Shown here: positions 55,321 to 64,000 of the stretch, piece by piece
Position numbering within the stretch: the stretch's first letter is position 1
How the letters are laid out: every line of letters begins with the position of its first letter
Origin: Hyphococcus sp.
GTDB taxonomy: Bacteria > Pseudomonadota > Alphaproteobacteria > Caulobacterales > Parvularculaceae
Length of the DNA stretch: 64,000 nucleotides
Direction: 5' to 3'
NCBI GenBank assembly: GCA_028289605.1
Contig: JANQON010000012.1
Location: forward strand, 186,001 to 250,000
Position numbers and translations under genes: made by a program
Notes under the pieces: generated by a model
What the model was told of the DNA's origin: nothing
Database searches by the model: none
The model's input: the letters and a program-made list of their open reading frames with translations, nothing else

Positions 55321-56431
55321 TGAGGCGCAGCGACTGGACTGGCTGCAACTTATCCGCACCCCAACCATCGGTCCGATCACGTTTCATCGGCTGATCGCCC
55401 GTTTTGGGTCTGCCGCGGCGGCGCTGGAGGCGCTGCCCGAATTCTCAAGACGGGCGGGCCGCGCGAAACCGTTGAAGGCCGCCGACCGCGCAGCAGCGCA
55501 AAAAGAGCTGGAATCGGCGCAACGAACCGGCGTTGAGATTATCGCCTATTGCGAAGACGCGTATCCGCGAGCGCTCAAAGCGATTGCCGATCCGCCGCCG
55601 CTGATGTTCGTTCGCGGGCACGCAACGCTGTTTGAAAAACCCGCCATCGCGATCATCGGCGCCCGAAACGCGTCCGGCGTCGGACGGAAAATCGCGCGCA
55701 ACCTCGCGGCGGACTTAGGGGCGGCCGGCGTCATCGTCGTGTCTGGGCTCGCGCGGGGCGTCGACGGCGCCGCGCACGCCGCAGCGCTCGAAACCGGAAC
55801 CGTCGCCGTCGTCGCTGGGGGCGTCGACATTGTCTATCCGCCGGAACATGACGAACTGACGGCGTCGATCGCGCGCGAAGGCGCGGTCGTATCGGAATGC
55901 CCGATGGGCTATCGCCCCACAGCGCGGGACTTTCCGAAACGCAACCGGTTGATTTCCGGGTTGTCCCACGGCGTCGTGGTCGTCGAGGCCGCGGCTCGTT
56001 CGGGCACCCTCATCACCGCCCGCTTCGCCCTTGAACAGGGGCGCGAAGTTTTCGCGGTGCCCGGATCTCCGCTTGATCCGCGATGCCAGGGCGCCAACCA
56101 GTTGCTGCGCCAGGGAGCGACGCTGGTGGAAACCGCGCAGGATATTCTCAACGTCCTCAACGAACAGATGCGCAACGCGCGCGAGGACACCCGCGATCTG
56201 TTCGACTGGAACCGCGAAGAAAGTCTGTCGGAGCCCGACCCGGCCGCTGTTGCAGCGTTACGCAAAGAGGTCCTGGCGCTCCTGAGCTACACGCCGCAGC
56301 ACCGCGACGAATTGCTGCGGGAGCTTCAGGTCCCCGTTGGCCTGCTTGCGGACGCGCTGTTGGAACTGGTCCTGACCGGCGAGGCGCTTGAGCTCAGCGG
56401 CGGACGGTTTGCGCTGGCGGCGGATGAATAA
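55307..56431 (+). CDS. dprA: DNA-processing protein DprA
   Basis: DprA loads RecA onto incoming single-stranded DNA. The 374-residue protein has an N-terminal SAM/HhH-like part (LIRTPTIGPITFHRLIARFG). The Rossmann core shows AIIGARNASGVGRKIARNLA, VVSGLARGVDGAAHAAAL, VVAGGVDIVYPPEHDEL, SECPMGYRPTARDFPKRNRLISGLS and REVFAVPGSPLDPRCQGANQLL. A winged-helix end (LLSYTPQHRDELLRELQV) follows. I start at 55307; the track ORF begins inside plsY. Confidence 0.94.
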   Translation: MRALDEAQRLDWLQLIRTPTIGPITFHRLIARFGSAAAALEALPEFSRRAGRAKPLKAADRAAAQKELESAQRTGVEIIAYCEDAYPRALKAIADPPPLMFVRGHATLFEKPAIAIIGARNASGVGRKIARNLAADLGAAGVIVVSGLARGVDGAAHAAALETGTVAVVAGGVDIVYPPEHDELTASIAREGAVVSECPMGYRPTARDFPKRNRLISGLSHGVVVVEAAARSGTLITARFALEQGREVFAVPGSPLDPRCQGANQLLRQGATLVETAQDILNVLNEQMRNAREDTRDLFDWNREESLSEPDPAAVAALRKEVLALLSYTPQHRDELLRELQVPVGLLADALLELVLTGEALELSGGRFALAADE

Positions 56432-56456
56432 ACTGGGCCCCGCCCTCATACGACCT

Positions 56457-56585
56457 CCGCTCATCCCGGCCTGCGCGCGAAGGCGCGCAGATTATTAATT
56501 GACCGCTGCGCGGTCAGGCCGGGATCTCCAGCAGGATTCATCCGAACTTGCTTCTCCAGATCCCGGCTTTCGCCGGGATGAGCGG
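56457..56585. repeat. REP-like element between dprA and topA
   Basis: Inverted ends CCGCTCATCCCGGC (56457-56470) and GCCGGGATGAGCGG (56572-56585) match perfectly. Between them are the hairpins CTGCGCGC-GAAG-GCGCGCAG and GACCGC-TGC-GCGGTC, and at the right CCCGGCTTTCGCCGGG. The same core occurs at 49794-49986. No coding potential. Confidence 0.65.
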
Positions 56586-56879
56586 TCATTTGGGCGTCCA
56601 ATGCCCATCAACCTGCTCATCCCGCTGCGCCAACGAGGGGCAGAACAGAAGTTTCAATGATAATTACCTGTTATTGATGGATTTTTTGGGTTTTTCCTCA
56701 ATCGGCAACAAACAGCCGCAAGACAAAAACACAAACACGCATTGATGGAATTTTCACCCCGCAACCCCACCATAAGCAGCAAACCTGAAGCGCCCGAGCT
56801 TGACAGGCGCGGCTGGTCAGCCGCATTACCGCGCGCCAAATCCGCGCTTCGCGCATAGAACCCGAGGTCGACCGCCGGA
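56586..56879. other. AT-richer region upstream of topA
   Basis: This 294-base stretch has no convincing ORF. The part at 56655-56760 is unusually AT-rich for this DNA and probably includes the topA promoter. I cannot name a specific promoter with confidence. Confidence 0.4.
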
Positions 56880-59543
56880 ATGCAAGTTGTCGTCGTTGAG
56901 TCCCCGTCCAAGGCGAAAACCATCAATAAATATCTAGGCCCGGGCTTTAAGGTGCTGGCCTCCTACGGTCATATCCGCGATCTGCCGTCGAAAGACGGAT
57001 CCGTCGATCCTGACCGAGACTTCGCCATGACCTGGGAAGTCGACGCCGGTTCGCGCAAACGGGTTAACGAAATCGCATCGGCGGTGAAGGAAGCCGACCG
57101 GCTGGTGCTCGCCACTGACCCGGACCGCGAAGGCGAAGCGATCTCCTGGCATCTGCTGGAGGCGCTGTCGGATAAAAAAGCGCTGAAGGACGTGCGCATC
57201 GACCGCGTCGCGTTCAACGCCATCACCAAATCGGCCGTTCAGGAAGCGATGGCCAACCCGCGCACGATCGACGAAGACCTTGTCGACGCGTATCTCGCGC
57301 GGCGGGCGCTCGACTATCTTGTCGGCTTCACGCTCTCCCCTGTCTTGTGGCGAAAACTGCCGGGCTCGCGATCGGCGGGCCGCGTGCAGTCGGTCGCCTT
57401 GCGGCTTATCTGCGAGCGCGAACTCGAAATCGAGACGTTCATTCCGGAAGAATATTGGAGCGTGAAAGCCCAGGCGACGTCCGGCGGGTCAACCCCGTTC
57501 GAAGCACGCCTGGTTTTGCATCAAGGCGAAAAACTCAAAAAGTTCACGCTGAACAACGAAGCGGCGGCCATGGCGGCCAAGCAAGCGGTCGAGACAGCAC
57601 AGTTCACCGTAGACGCCGTTGAAGCCAAACCCGCAAGGCGCAACCCGCCCCCGCCGTTTACGACGTCGACCCTGCAACAGGAAGCCGCGCGCAAGCTCGG
57701 CTTTAACGCGCAACGCACCATGCGCACCGCGCAGTCGCTTTACGAAGGCGTCGACATCGGCGGCGAGACCACAGGCCTCATCACTTACATGCGGACGGAC
57801 GGCGTCGACATGGCGCCGGAAGCCATCAACGATGCGCGCAAATCAGTGGGCGCACAGTTCGGTGACAACTATGTGCCAGACGCCCCTCGGGTCTACAAAT
57901 CCAAAGCCAAGAACGCACAGGAAGCGCACGAATCCATTCGCCCAACGGCGTTTTCGCGGTCGCCGGACAAGATCCGCGGCCTGAACGAAGATGAATTCCG
58001 GCTTTACGATCTGATCTGGAAGCGCGCCATGGCGAGTCAGATGGAATCGGCGCGGCTTGAAAACACGACCATCGACCTTCTGTCCGCGGACAAAAGGACG
58101 GGCCTCAGGGCGACCGGTTCAGTTGTCATCTTTGACGGGTTCTTAAAGCTCTACGAAGAAGGCAAAGACGATAACGACAGCGAAGACGGCTCCGGCGTTC
58201 TGCCCAAAGTCAAACAAGGCGAAGCGGCGACCGCGTCCGACGTCAAAGCCGACCAGCACTTCACCCAGCCGCCGCCGCGCTTTTCCGAGGCGAGCCTCGT
58301 CAAGCGCCTGGAAGAACTCGGCATCGGCCGACCGTCAACCTATGCGTCCATTCTCTCCGTGTTGCGCGACCGCGGCTACGTCAACATGGACAAGAACCGG
58401 TTCATTCCGGATTCCAAGGGCCGCATCGTTACGGCGTTTCTTGAAAACTATTTCAAGAAATACGTCGAGTATGATTTCACTGCGGACCTGGAAGAGACGC
58501 TGGACGAAATCTCCGCCGGCGACGCGGACTGGAAAGTCTTTTTACGGAATTTCTGGTCGGAGTTTCATGCCGCTGTAGAAGATATCGGCGAGTTGCGCAT
58601 TTCCGAAGTCCTCGACGCGCTGAACGAGTCCCTGGGCCCATTGATTTTCCCGCCAAAAGAAGACGGCGGCGACCCGCGCGCCTGCCCCGCCTGCGCGGAA
58701 GCGGGCCGCGAAAACGGACGTCTGTCTTTGAAAACCGGCCGCTACGGCGCCTTCATCGGCTGCTCCAATTATCCGGATTGCAATTTCACGCGTCAGCTTT
58801 CCGCCCTTGGCGACGGCGAAGACGCCGCCGCGTCGGCTGACAAAAATCTCGGGGTTGATCCGGAAACCGGCATCGACGTCTGGCTCAAGGTCGGCCGTTT
58901 CGGCCCTTACATTCAACTCGGCGAACAGGAAAAAGGGTCCAAGGAGAAACCGAAACGCTCCGGCATTCCCAAAGGATGGGATCCCGCCGACGTCGACCTT
59001 GCGCAGGCGCTGAAACTGTTGTCGCTGCCGCGCGAAGTCGGCCCTCACCCCGACGACGGCGAAGTCATCGAAGCCGGTCTTGGCCGCTACGGACCTTTTG
59101 TAAAGCACGGCAAAGTCTACGCCAATCTGGAATCGATCGAAGAGGTGTTTGAGGTCGGTCTGAACCGGGCCGTCACGCTGATCGCCGAAAAGAAAGCCAA
59201 CCCCCGGGGCAGACGCCAACAAAAGGCGCTGAAAGAATTAGGCGAACACCCAGACACTGGCGATCCCGTCAACGTACTCGACGGACGTTACGGACCTTAC
59301 GTCAAACACCAGAAAACCAACGCAACGATTCCCAACGGCGTCGAGCCGGAAAACGTGACCCTGGAACAGGCGCTGGAGTGGATCGCCGCGCGCGAGAAAA
59401 AAGCCCCGCGCAAAAAGAAGGCGACGAAAAAGAAAGCGACCAAAAAGGCGACCAAGAAAGCCGCCACGAAGGCGACAAAGAAAAAGGCCGCCAAGAAAAC
59501 CGCGAAAAAAACGACAGCGAAAAAGACGGTCAAATCGGCTTAA
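56880..59543 (+). CDS. topA: DNA topoisomerase I with lysine-rich tail
   Basis: TopA relaxes negative supercoils. The 887-residue protein has the TOPRIM start VVVESPSKAKTINKYLGPGF and DPDREGEAISWHLLEAL, then the active tyrosine in GLITYMRTDGVDM. Next come one zinc module (CPACAEAGRENGRL, then GCSNYPDCNFTRQL) and repeated C-terminal Topo-C-like segments (GRYGPFVKHGK, DGRYGPYVKHQK). The last 50 residues are nearly only K, A and T (KKATKKATKKAATKATKKK), like a histone H1 tail and likely DNA-binding. Confidence 0.97.
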   Translation: MQVVVVESPSKAKTINKYLGPGFKVLASYGHIRDLPSKDGSVDPDRDFAMTWEVDAGSRKRVNEIASAVKEADRLVLATDPDREGEAISWHLLEALSDKKALKDVRIDRVAFNAITKSAVQEAMANPRTIDEDLVDAYLARRALDYLVGFTLSPVLWRKLPGSRSAGRVQSVALRLICERELEIETFIPEEYWSVKAQATSGGSTPFEARLVLHQGEKLKKFTLNNEAAAMAAKQAVETAQFTVDAVEAKPARRNPPPPFTTSTLQQEAARKLGFNAQRTMRTAQSLYEGVDIGGETTGLITYMRTDGVDMAPEAINDARKSVGAQFGDNYVPDAPRVYKSKAKNAQEAHESIRPTAFSRSPDKIRGLNEDEFRLYDLIWKRAMASQMESARLENTTIDLLSADKRTGLRATGSVVIFDGFLKLYEEGKDDNDSEDGSGVLPKVKQGEAATASDVKADQHFTQPPPRFSEASLVKRLEELGIGRPSTYASILSVLRDRGYVNMDKNRFIPDSKGRIVTAFLENYFKKYVEYDFTADLEETLDEISAGDADWKVFLRNFWSEFHAAVEDIGELRISEVLDALNESLGPLIFPPKEDGGDPRACPACAEAGRENGRLSLKTGRYGAFIGCSNYPDCNFTRQLSALGDGEDAAASADKNLGVDPETGIDVWLKVGRFGPYIQLGEQEKGSKEKPKRSGIPKGWDPADVDLAQALKLLSLPREVGPHPDDGEVIEAGLGRYGPFVKHGKVYANLESIEEVFEVGLNRAVTLIAEKKANPRGRRQQKALKELGEHPDTGDPVNVLDGRYGPYVKHQKTNATIPNGVEPENVTLEQALEWIAAREKKAPRKKKATKKKATKKATKKAATKATKKKAAKKTAKKTTAKKTVKSA

Positions 59544-59634
59544 AGACGAAGCGACCGGCCTTATTAACGCCACGGAAGTCGTCTACCGCTTAAGCTCGGG
59601 CGATTGCGGCAGATCCGCGATCGCTGAGTGATTT

Positions 59635-60210
59635 ATGCGGTTTGTAGTTTTTGTTGGTTTAAGTTCCCTCGTTGTGGGATGCGCCACGGCGCCAGGCCCG
59701 GGCGGCGCGCCAAGCGGCGCTCCACCCCGACTGTCCGTTTGCGCCGGCGGAGGGATCTCAAATGCTCCGCCAACAGACGGGCGCGGCCGTATTACAGGAT
59801 TTGACCCTATCGCCTATGTCGACGGAACCGCGCTTTTGAGAGCGCCGGTCAATGGATGCGTGTCATCCGGCTTCGGGCCCCGGCGCGGCGGCGCCGGCTC
59901 ATTTCACGAAGGCCTTGATCTGTACACCGGACGACCGCGCACCGTGGTCTCGGGCGGCGACGGGGTTATTGAGTTCATCGGCAGCCAGCGCGGCTATGGG
60001 CGCACCGTCACGATCCGGCACAGCCGCAGCGTCAAAACCCGGTACGCGCATTTGTCGTCCTACGCCGGCCGCCTCCGCGAGGGCGCGCGTATACGCCAGG
60101 GCGAGCCCATCGGCATGACCGGCGCGACCGGCAACGCGACGGCGGTCCACCTCCACTATGAAATCCTGGTGCGCGGCCGTCCGATAAACCCGATCTCCGC
60201 AGGCCGATAA
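59635..60210 (+). CDS. M23 family peptidase lipoprotein
   Basis: This is a 191-residue predicted lipoprotein (FVVFVGLSSLVVGC) with an M23 zinc endopeptidase domain. The zinc ligands are HxGxD-like in SFHEGLDLYTGRPRTV and HxH in AVHLHYEILVRGRP. The first part is Pro/Gly-rich and the fold starts near APVNGCVSSGFGPRRGG. It may cut peptidoglycan cross-links or act as an activator of amidases. It lies between topA and rnr. Confidence 0.88.
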   Translation: MRFVVFVGLSSLVVGCATAPGPGGAPSGAPPRLSVCAGGGISNAPPTDGRGRITGFDPIAYVDGTALLRAPVNGCVSSGFGPRRGGAGSFHEGLDLYTGRPRTVVSGGDGVIEFIGSQRGYGRTVTIRHSRSVKTRYAHLSSYAGRLREGARIRQGEPIGMTGATGNATAVHLHYEILVRGRPINPISAGR

Positions 60211-60252
60211 CGCCGCTGTATCAATGGCGCGCAAGCTGATACACCGGCGTGC

Positions 60253-62568
60253 ATGTCCGCAAAGAATCGATCGCGGCGTCCGGCCGCGCCCGCCCTGCCG
60301 TCTCGCAACGACATTATCGACTACTTAAACGACAGCGACGGCGTATCGGTCCGGCGCGACATTGCGCGCGCGTTCGGCGTCAAAGGCCCCGCCCGCGCCG
60401 AGTTGCGCGCGCTTCTCAAGGAGATGCACGAAGAGGGCGTCATCGATCTTTCCGGCGGCAAACGCGTGAAGACCGCAGGACGGCTGCCGCCGGTGGCGCC
60501 GATCGATATTATCGGGATCGCCCGCGACGGCGATCTTGAATGCGAGCCCGCAGGCTGGAAAGACGATTCCAACCCGCCCCTCATTCGCATCGACGAACGA
60601 CGCGCCGCCAAATTCAAACCCGCCGTCGGCGTCGGCGACCGGGTGCTCGCACGGCTGAAACCGGCGGGCGACGGCTCCTACGAAGCCCAGATCATGAAAA
60701 CGATCGGCAAGGGCGCGCACAAATTTCTCGCCGTCTTCAGAAAAAATCGCGGCGGCGCCTTCGCCGAACCGGTGGAACGGCGTGCGCGAGGGACTTTTTC
60801 CATAGAGCGCGGCGACGACGCGAACGCCAAGGACGGCGACCTCGTCTGGATCGAAACAAAAAACGCCCGCGGCTACGGCCCCAAGAAAGCGCGCGTGCGC
60901 AAGATCGAAGGGCACATCGACGACCGCGACGCTTTTTCAACCATCGCCCTCGCCAATCACAACATACCGACTGAGTTTCCCACTGCCGTTGTCGCAGAAG
61001 CAACAAAGGCCAAACTGCCGCCGCTTGGCGAGCGCACGGATTTGCGCGACACGCTGTTGTTCACCATCGACCCGGCGGACGCGAAAGACCATGACGACGC
61101 ATGCTTTGCGGAGCCGGATTCCGACCCGAAAAACCCCGGCGGCTACCGGGTCATCGTTGCGATCGCCGATGTCAGTTTTTTCGTCCGCGCAGGAAGCGCC
61201 CTGGATAAGGAAGCGTTAAACCGCGGCAACTCGGTTTACTTGCCCGACCGAGTGGTGCCGATGTTGCCCGAGCGCCTGTCCAATGATTTGTGTTCCCTGC
61301 GGGAGGGCGAAGATCGGCCCTGCCTTGCGGTCGAAATGATCATCGACGCCGGCGGCAACAAGAAAAGCCACCGGTTCATGCGGGGCATCATGCGGTCGGC
61401 GGCGAAACTCTCCTATGAGGACGCGCAAGCGATCTCCGAGGGCGGCGCTGCGCCCAAAGACATCAAGAACGCTGTGTCGCATTTGTTTGGCGCCTTTCGC
61501 GCACGCTGGGCGGAGCGCAACAAGCGCGCGCCCCTTGATCTCGATCTGCCGGAACGCCGGGTAATTCTCAACAAAAAGGGAGAGGTCGAAGACGTCGTCA
61601 GACGCGAACGCTTCGACGCCCACCGGGTCATCGAAGAGTTTATGATCCTGGCGAATGTCGCCGCGGCGGAAACGCTGGAGCGCGCGCGCCTGGAACTCAT
61701 TTATCGCGTTCACGATCAGCCCGACGAAGACGACCTTGAAGGGGTGCGCGATTATCTCGACGGGCTTGACTACAAGCTCGCCAAAGGGGGCGCGGTGCGG
61801 CCCGCAAACTTCAACCAGATCCTGAAAATCGCGGAGTCCCGCGACGAAAAGGAGATGATTTCCTCGATTGTCCTGCGAGCGCAGCGCCAGGCGATATACG
61901 ATACCGAAAACCGCGGTCATTTCGGATTGAACCTCGCGCGCTACGCGCATTTTACATCGCCTATTCGCCGCTACGCCGACTTGACCGTGCACCGCGCCCT
62001 TGTCAGCGCCGCGCGTCTCGGACCTGGCGGTCAAACCAAACAGGAAGCTTCAGCGCTTCAAGGGATCGCTGAACAAATATCCGACTTCGAAAGACGAGCG
62101 GTCGCCGCAGAGCGCGAGGCGTCGGACCGTTACCTCACGGAGTATCTGGCCGGTCGCGTTGGACGCGAATTCGACGCCCGCATTCGCGGCGTCACCAAAT
62201 TCGGTCTCTTTGTCATGCTCGATGAGTCCGGCGCCGACGGATTTATTCCGATGCGCAGTATCGGCGCGGAACGCTTTCGCCTGGAGGAATCGCTGCACCG
62301 AATTGTCGGCGAAACCAGCGGCGGCGTCTTTCATTTGGGGCAGCATGTGCGCGTACTGCTTGAAGAGGCGATACCGCTGACGGGTTCGTTGCGCTTTGAA
62401 ATGATCAGCGACCCCCTGCCCGGCGTCAAAAAGCGAAAGGGCGGCGGCAAAAAAGTCGGCGCGAAGAAAGCCGCCAAGAAAAGCCCCGCGAAACGAGCGG
62501 GCAAAAAGGTCCAGAAAAAGAAGAAGCGCAAACCGCGCGCCAACGCCAAGCCTCGCCGTCCGGTTTGA
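60253..62568 (+). CDS. rnr: Ribonuclease R with lysine-rich tail
   Basis: RNase R is a 3'-5' exoribonuclease that degrades structured RNA. The 771-residue protein has a winged-helix start (IIDYLNDSDGVSVRRDIARAF), cold-shock domains and the RNB catalytic core. The core has FTIDPADAKDHDDACFAEPD and LPDRVVPMLPERLSNDLCSL. It continues with IYRVHDQPDEDDL, HFTSPIRRYADLTVHRAL and an S1 domain near the end. The last 45 residues are K/R-rich (KKVGAKKAAKKSPAKRAGKK), as in topA next door. Confidence 0.96.
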   Translation: MSAKNRSRRPAAPALPSRNDIIDYLNDSDGVSVRRDIARAFGVKGPARAELRALLKEMHEEGVIDLSGGKRVKTAGRLPPVAPIDIIGIARDGDLECEPAGWKDDSNPPLIRIDERRAAKFKPAVGVGDRVLARLKPAGDGSYEAQIMKTIGKGAHKFLAVFRKNRGGAFAEPVERRARGTFSIERGDDANAKDGDLVWIETKNARGYGPKKARVRKIEGHIDDRDAFSTIALANHNIPTEFPTAVVAEATKAKLPPLGERTDLRDTLLFTIDPADAKDHDDACFAEPDSDPKNPGGYRVIVAIADVSFFVRAGSALDKEALNRGNSVYLPDRVVPMLPERLSNDLCSLREGEDRPCLAVEMIIDAGGNKKSHRFMRGIMRSAAKLSYEDAQAISEGGAAPKDIKNAVSHLFGAFRARWAERNKRAPLDLDLPERRVILNKKGEVEDVVRRERFDAHRVIEEFMILANVAAAETLERARLELIYRVHDQPDEDDLEGVRDYLDGLDYKLAKGGAVRPANFNQILKIAESRDEKEMISSIVLRAQRQAIYDTENRGHFGLNLARYAHFTSPIRRYADLTVHRALVSAARLGPGGQTKQEASALQGIAEQISDFERRAVAAEREASDRYLTEYLAGRVGREFDARIRGVTKFGLFVMLDESGADGFIPMRSIGAERFRLEESLHRIVGETSGGVFHLGQHVRVLLEEAIPLTGSLRFEMISDPLPGVKKRKGGGKKVGAKKAAKKSPAKRAGKKVQKKKKRKPRANAKPRRPV

Positions 62569-62623
62569 CCGCCTATTTCCGCGTCGATACCATGGCCGTT
62601 CCAGCGACAGATGGGGAGAGACA

Positions 62624-63235
62624 ATGGACCGTATTTGTATTGCAGCCGCAGCGGCGGCGATGGCCTTGACGCAAACGGCAAGCGCTTTTCAACCGCGGTT
62701 CCCGGAAGCGCCCCCGATCATTGATCAACCGCTGGAGTTCACGTTGCCGCCCATTCTCGGCGACGACCCTCACGCCGCCAAAGTCTGGATCACGCCTGTT
62801 CTCCATTTCGGATTGACGGAACCGACGGACGCCGGCGGCGGCGGATTTCCGGGCATCAACTGGCCGGACCTGGACCGGCCATCGGACGGCGACACGGGAA
62901 GCGATGATTCGCTGCCGAGAATACCCAGCATTCCGGGATACGCCGGACCGGGTCGACGATACCTACCCTCCAATCTCTCGCGCATTTACGTCATCAATCC
63001 CAGTATGAACGACGCTGCGGGTGTGAGCATTTCATGTTACAATCAAGCGGGGCAAAGCGTCCCAAGCCTGTCGTCGAACGAAGCTGTCAATCCGCGTGCG
63101 TTCTATATCTGGTCGCCGCCGGATGAATCGCGGGCGCAGTTTTTCTGGTGCGCCGTCTCCGCGACGGAACAGGTTGTCGCGCACGGAATGAATCGGCGCG
63201 GCGACTACATCGATTTTACGCCCGGCGGAAACTAG
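62624..63235 (+). CDS. Secreted protein of unknown function
   Basis: This is a 203-residue exported protein with signal peptide (CIAAAAAAMALTQTASAF) and GGGGAGAG upstream of the ATG. The mature N-terminal part is Pro/Gly/Asp-rich (GGGGFPGINWPDLDRPSDG). The C-terminal part looks like a small beta-sandwich: SRIYVINPSMNDAAGVSISCYNQAG, FYIWSPPDESRAQFFWCAVSA. Two cysteines could form a disulfide. It has no PEP-CTERM end, so it is not an obvious exosortase target. I do not recognise the family. Confidence 0.6.
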   Translation: MDRICIAAAAAAMALTQTASAFQPRFPEAPPIIDQPLEFTLPPILGDDPHAAKVWITPVLHFGLTEPTDAGGGGFPGINWPDLDRPSDGDTGSDDSLPRIPSIPGYAGPGRRYLPSNLSRIYVINPSMNDAAGVSISCYNQAGQSVPSLSSNEAVNPRAFYIWSPPDESRAQFFWCAVSATEQVVAHGMNRRGDYIDFTPGGN

Positions 63236-63267
63236 ATCGCGCCGCCGCGGACAGCGAGGCTAGGTCA

Positions 63268-64000
63268 ATGACGATTACGCTGTTAGGGTTCTCGTGGGAC
63301 GCAAGTTCTTCATACGCCCGAGGCGCAGCACACGGGCCGGCGGTTATCCGCAGCATCCTTGGCTCAGAGGCGTCCAGTCCCTACTCGATCAGCGGCGTCG
63401 ACTATCGCGCCGTTATTTCCGATTATGACTTTCAGTCGCTTCCCGAGACCGGCGACGCAGCGCGGGCGGCGATTACCGAGCGCGCCGCCGCCGCCCTCCA
63501 GATCGGCAAGCCGCTCAGCATCGGCGGCGATCATTCGGTTACCTATCCGATCCTAAGGGCCATGCGGGATGCGCATGGACCGGTGAACATTCTGCATATC
63601 GATGCGCACACAGACCTTTACGACGCATTTGACGGGGACAGGTTTTCGCATGCATCGCCATTCGCACGAGCCATCGAAGACGGCTGCGTCAATGAGCTGA
63701 TTCAGGTGGGCCTGCGCAGCATCGGCCCGGAACAACGCGCCTTCGGCGAAAACCATGGCGTCATCATGCTCGGCGCTGACGAGCAAGACGCAATTCCCTT
63801 CGATAGGCTTGTCGACCCTCTATACGTCTCCATCGACCTTGACGGTCTCGACCCGGCCTTTGCGCCGGGCGTATCGCATCCGGAGCCTGGCGGGCTCTCC
63901 TCCCGCGAGGTCCTTGCAATTTTAAAGAAACTGCCCGCATCCCCTGCCGGCGCCGATATCGTTGAATACAATCCCGAACGCGATCTCAACCAGTTGACTG
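63268..64000 (+). CDS. Arginase/agmatinase family protein, cut by window end
   Basis: This is a ureohydrolase-fold enzyme; the family removes urea from arginine, agmatine or guanidino acids with two manganese ions. The ORF track misses it because the stop is outside the window. I translated from the ATG at 63268 (MTITLLGFSWDASSSYARGA). The metal motifs are present: GGDHSVTYP, HIDAHTDLYDAFDGD and SIDLDGLDPAFAPG. About 244 residues are visible. Substrate specificity cannot be told. Confidence 0.88.
   Translation, partial: MTITLLGFSWDASSSYARGAAHGPAVIRSILGSEASSPYSISGVDYRAVISDYDFQSLPETGDAARAAITERAAAALQIGKPLSIGGDHSVTYPILRAMRDAHGPVNILHIDAHTDLYDAFDGDRFSHASPFARAIEDGCVNELIQVGLRSIGPEQRAFGENHGVIMLGADEQDAIPFDRLVDPLYVSIDLDGLDPAFAPGVSHPEPGGLSSREVLAILKKLPASPAGADIVEYNPERDLNQLT

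Noticed and set aside
62624-63235. Possible PEP-CTERM substrate for the exosortase
   Set aside because: The C-terminus lacks a PEP motif, a membrane helix and a basic end.

Overview
The window looks like chromosome from a GC-rich alphaproteobacterium near the Caulobacterales / Hyphomonadaceae / Parvularculaceae. That placement is inferred from gene content and order. Typical alphaproteobacterial neighbourhoods are present: ptsP-lysC-ubiG; DUF1178-nitrilase-grxC-comF; UPF0262-phosphatase-infA-maf-RNase E/G-yacG; clpS-clpA; and pyrB-plsY-dprA-topA. One perfect CtrA-type box (TTAA-N7-TTAA) sits in front of an ftsB/divIC gene. I saw no tRNA, rRNA, CRISPR array, prophage or transposase gene. Coding density is high, many genes overlap by 1-8 bases, and several convergent pairs overlap at their 3' ends.

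Region by region. 1-9.4 kb: isoprenoid (ispG, cut by the window edge), an odd RodZ-TonB hybrid, PTS-Ntr enzyme I, aspartokinase, ubiquinone methyltransferase, a small-hydrolase/redox block, comF and a methyltransferase. 9.4-17.8 kb: a lone Flp pilin gene coupled to mutT, a membrane-anchored parvulin divergent from secA, and the infA-maf-RNase E/G-yacG operon. 17.9-25.6 kb: two tandem DUF481 outer-membrane proteins lying between hisD and its usual partner UPF0262, then RidA, a DUF482 protein, DUF2007, HIT, a secreted DM13 protein and an aldose epimerase. 25.6-32.6 kb: clpA-clpS, a phasin gene with a strong promoter framed by two inverted PhaR-like operators, a D,D-carboxypeptidase with a SPOR domain, and acetyl-CoA synthetase.

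32.7-39.3 kb is the clearest accessory island. It holds exosortase A fused to EpsI, an asparagine-synthase-like amidotransferase, a GT4 glycosyltransferase and a 697-aa fusion of a Gfo/Idh/MocA oxidoreductase with an NAD-dependent epimerase. Together these look like a small PEP-CTERM/exopolysaccharide locus, but no PEP-CTERM substrate is visible. 39.4-47.4 kb returns to core metabolism (pdhA, ftsB-like, eno, rpmF, cysK, gatB) with a few small envelope proteins. 47.5-50.8 kb holds a P450, an alpha/beta hydrolase, a His-rich secreted protein and palindromic repeats, and it separates gatB from gatC-gatA. 50.8-64 kb is gatA-gatC, ruvX, pyrB (without the expected pyrC), plsY, dprA, topA and rnr (both with lysine-rich tails), an M23 peptidase lipoprotein, and a truncated arginase/agmatinase gene at the right edge.

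The most unusual items are the RodZ-TonB hybrid, the phasin promoter with paired operators, the oxidoreductase-epimerase fusion in the exosortase island, the CtrA box at the ftsB-like gene, and the composite palindromic element that abuts the gatA stop codon. All functional assignments come from reading the translations; no database search was run.
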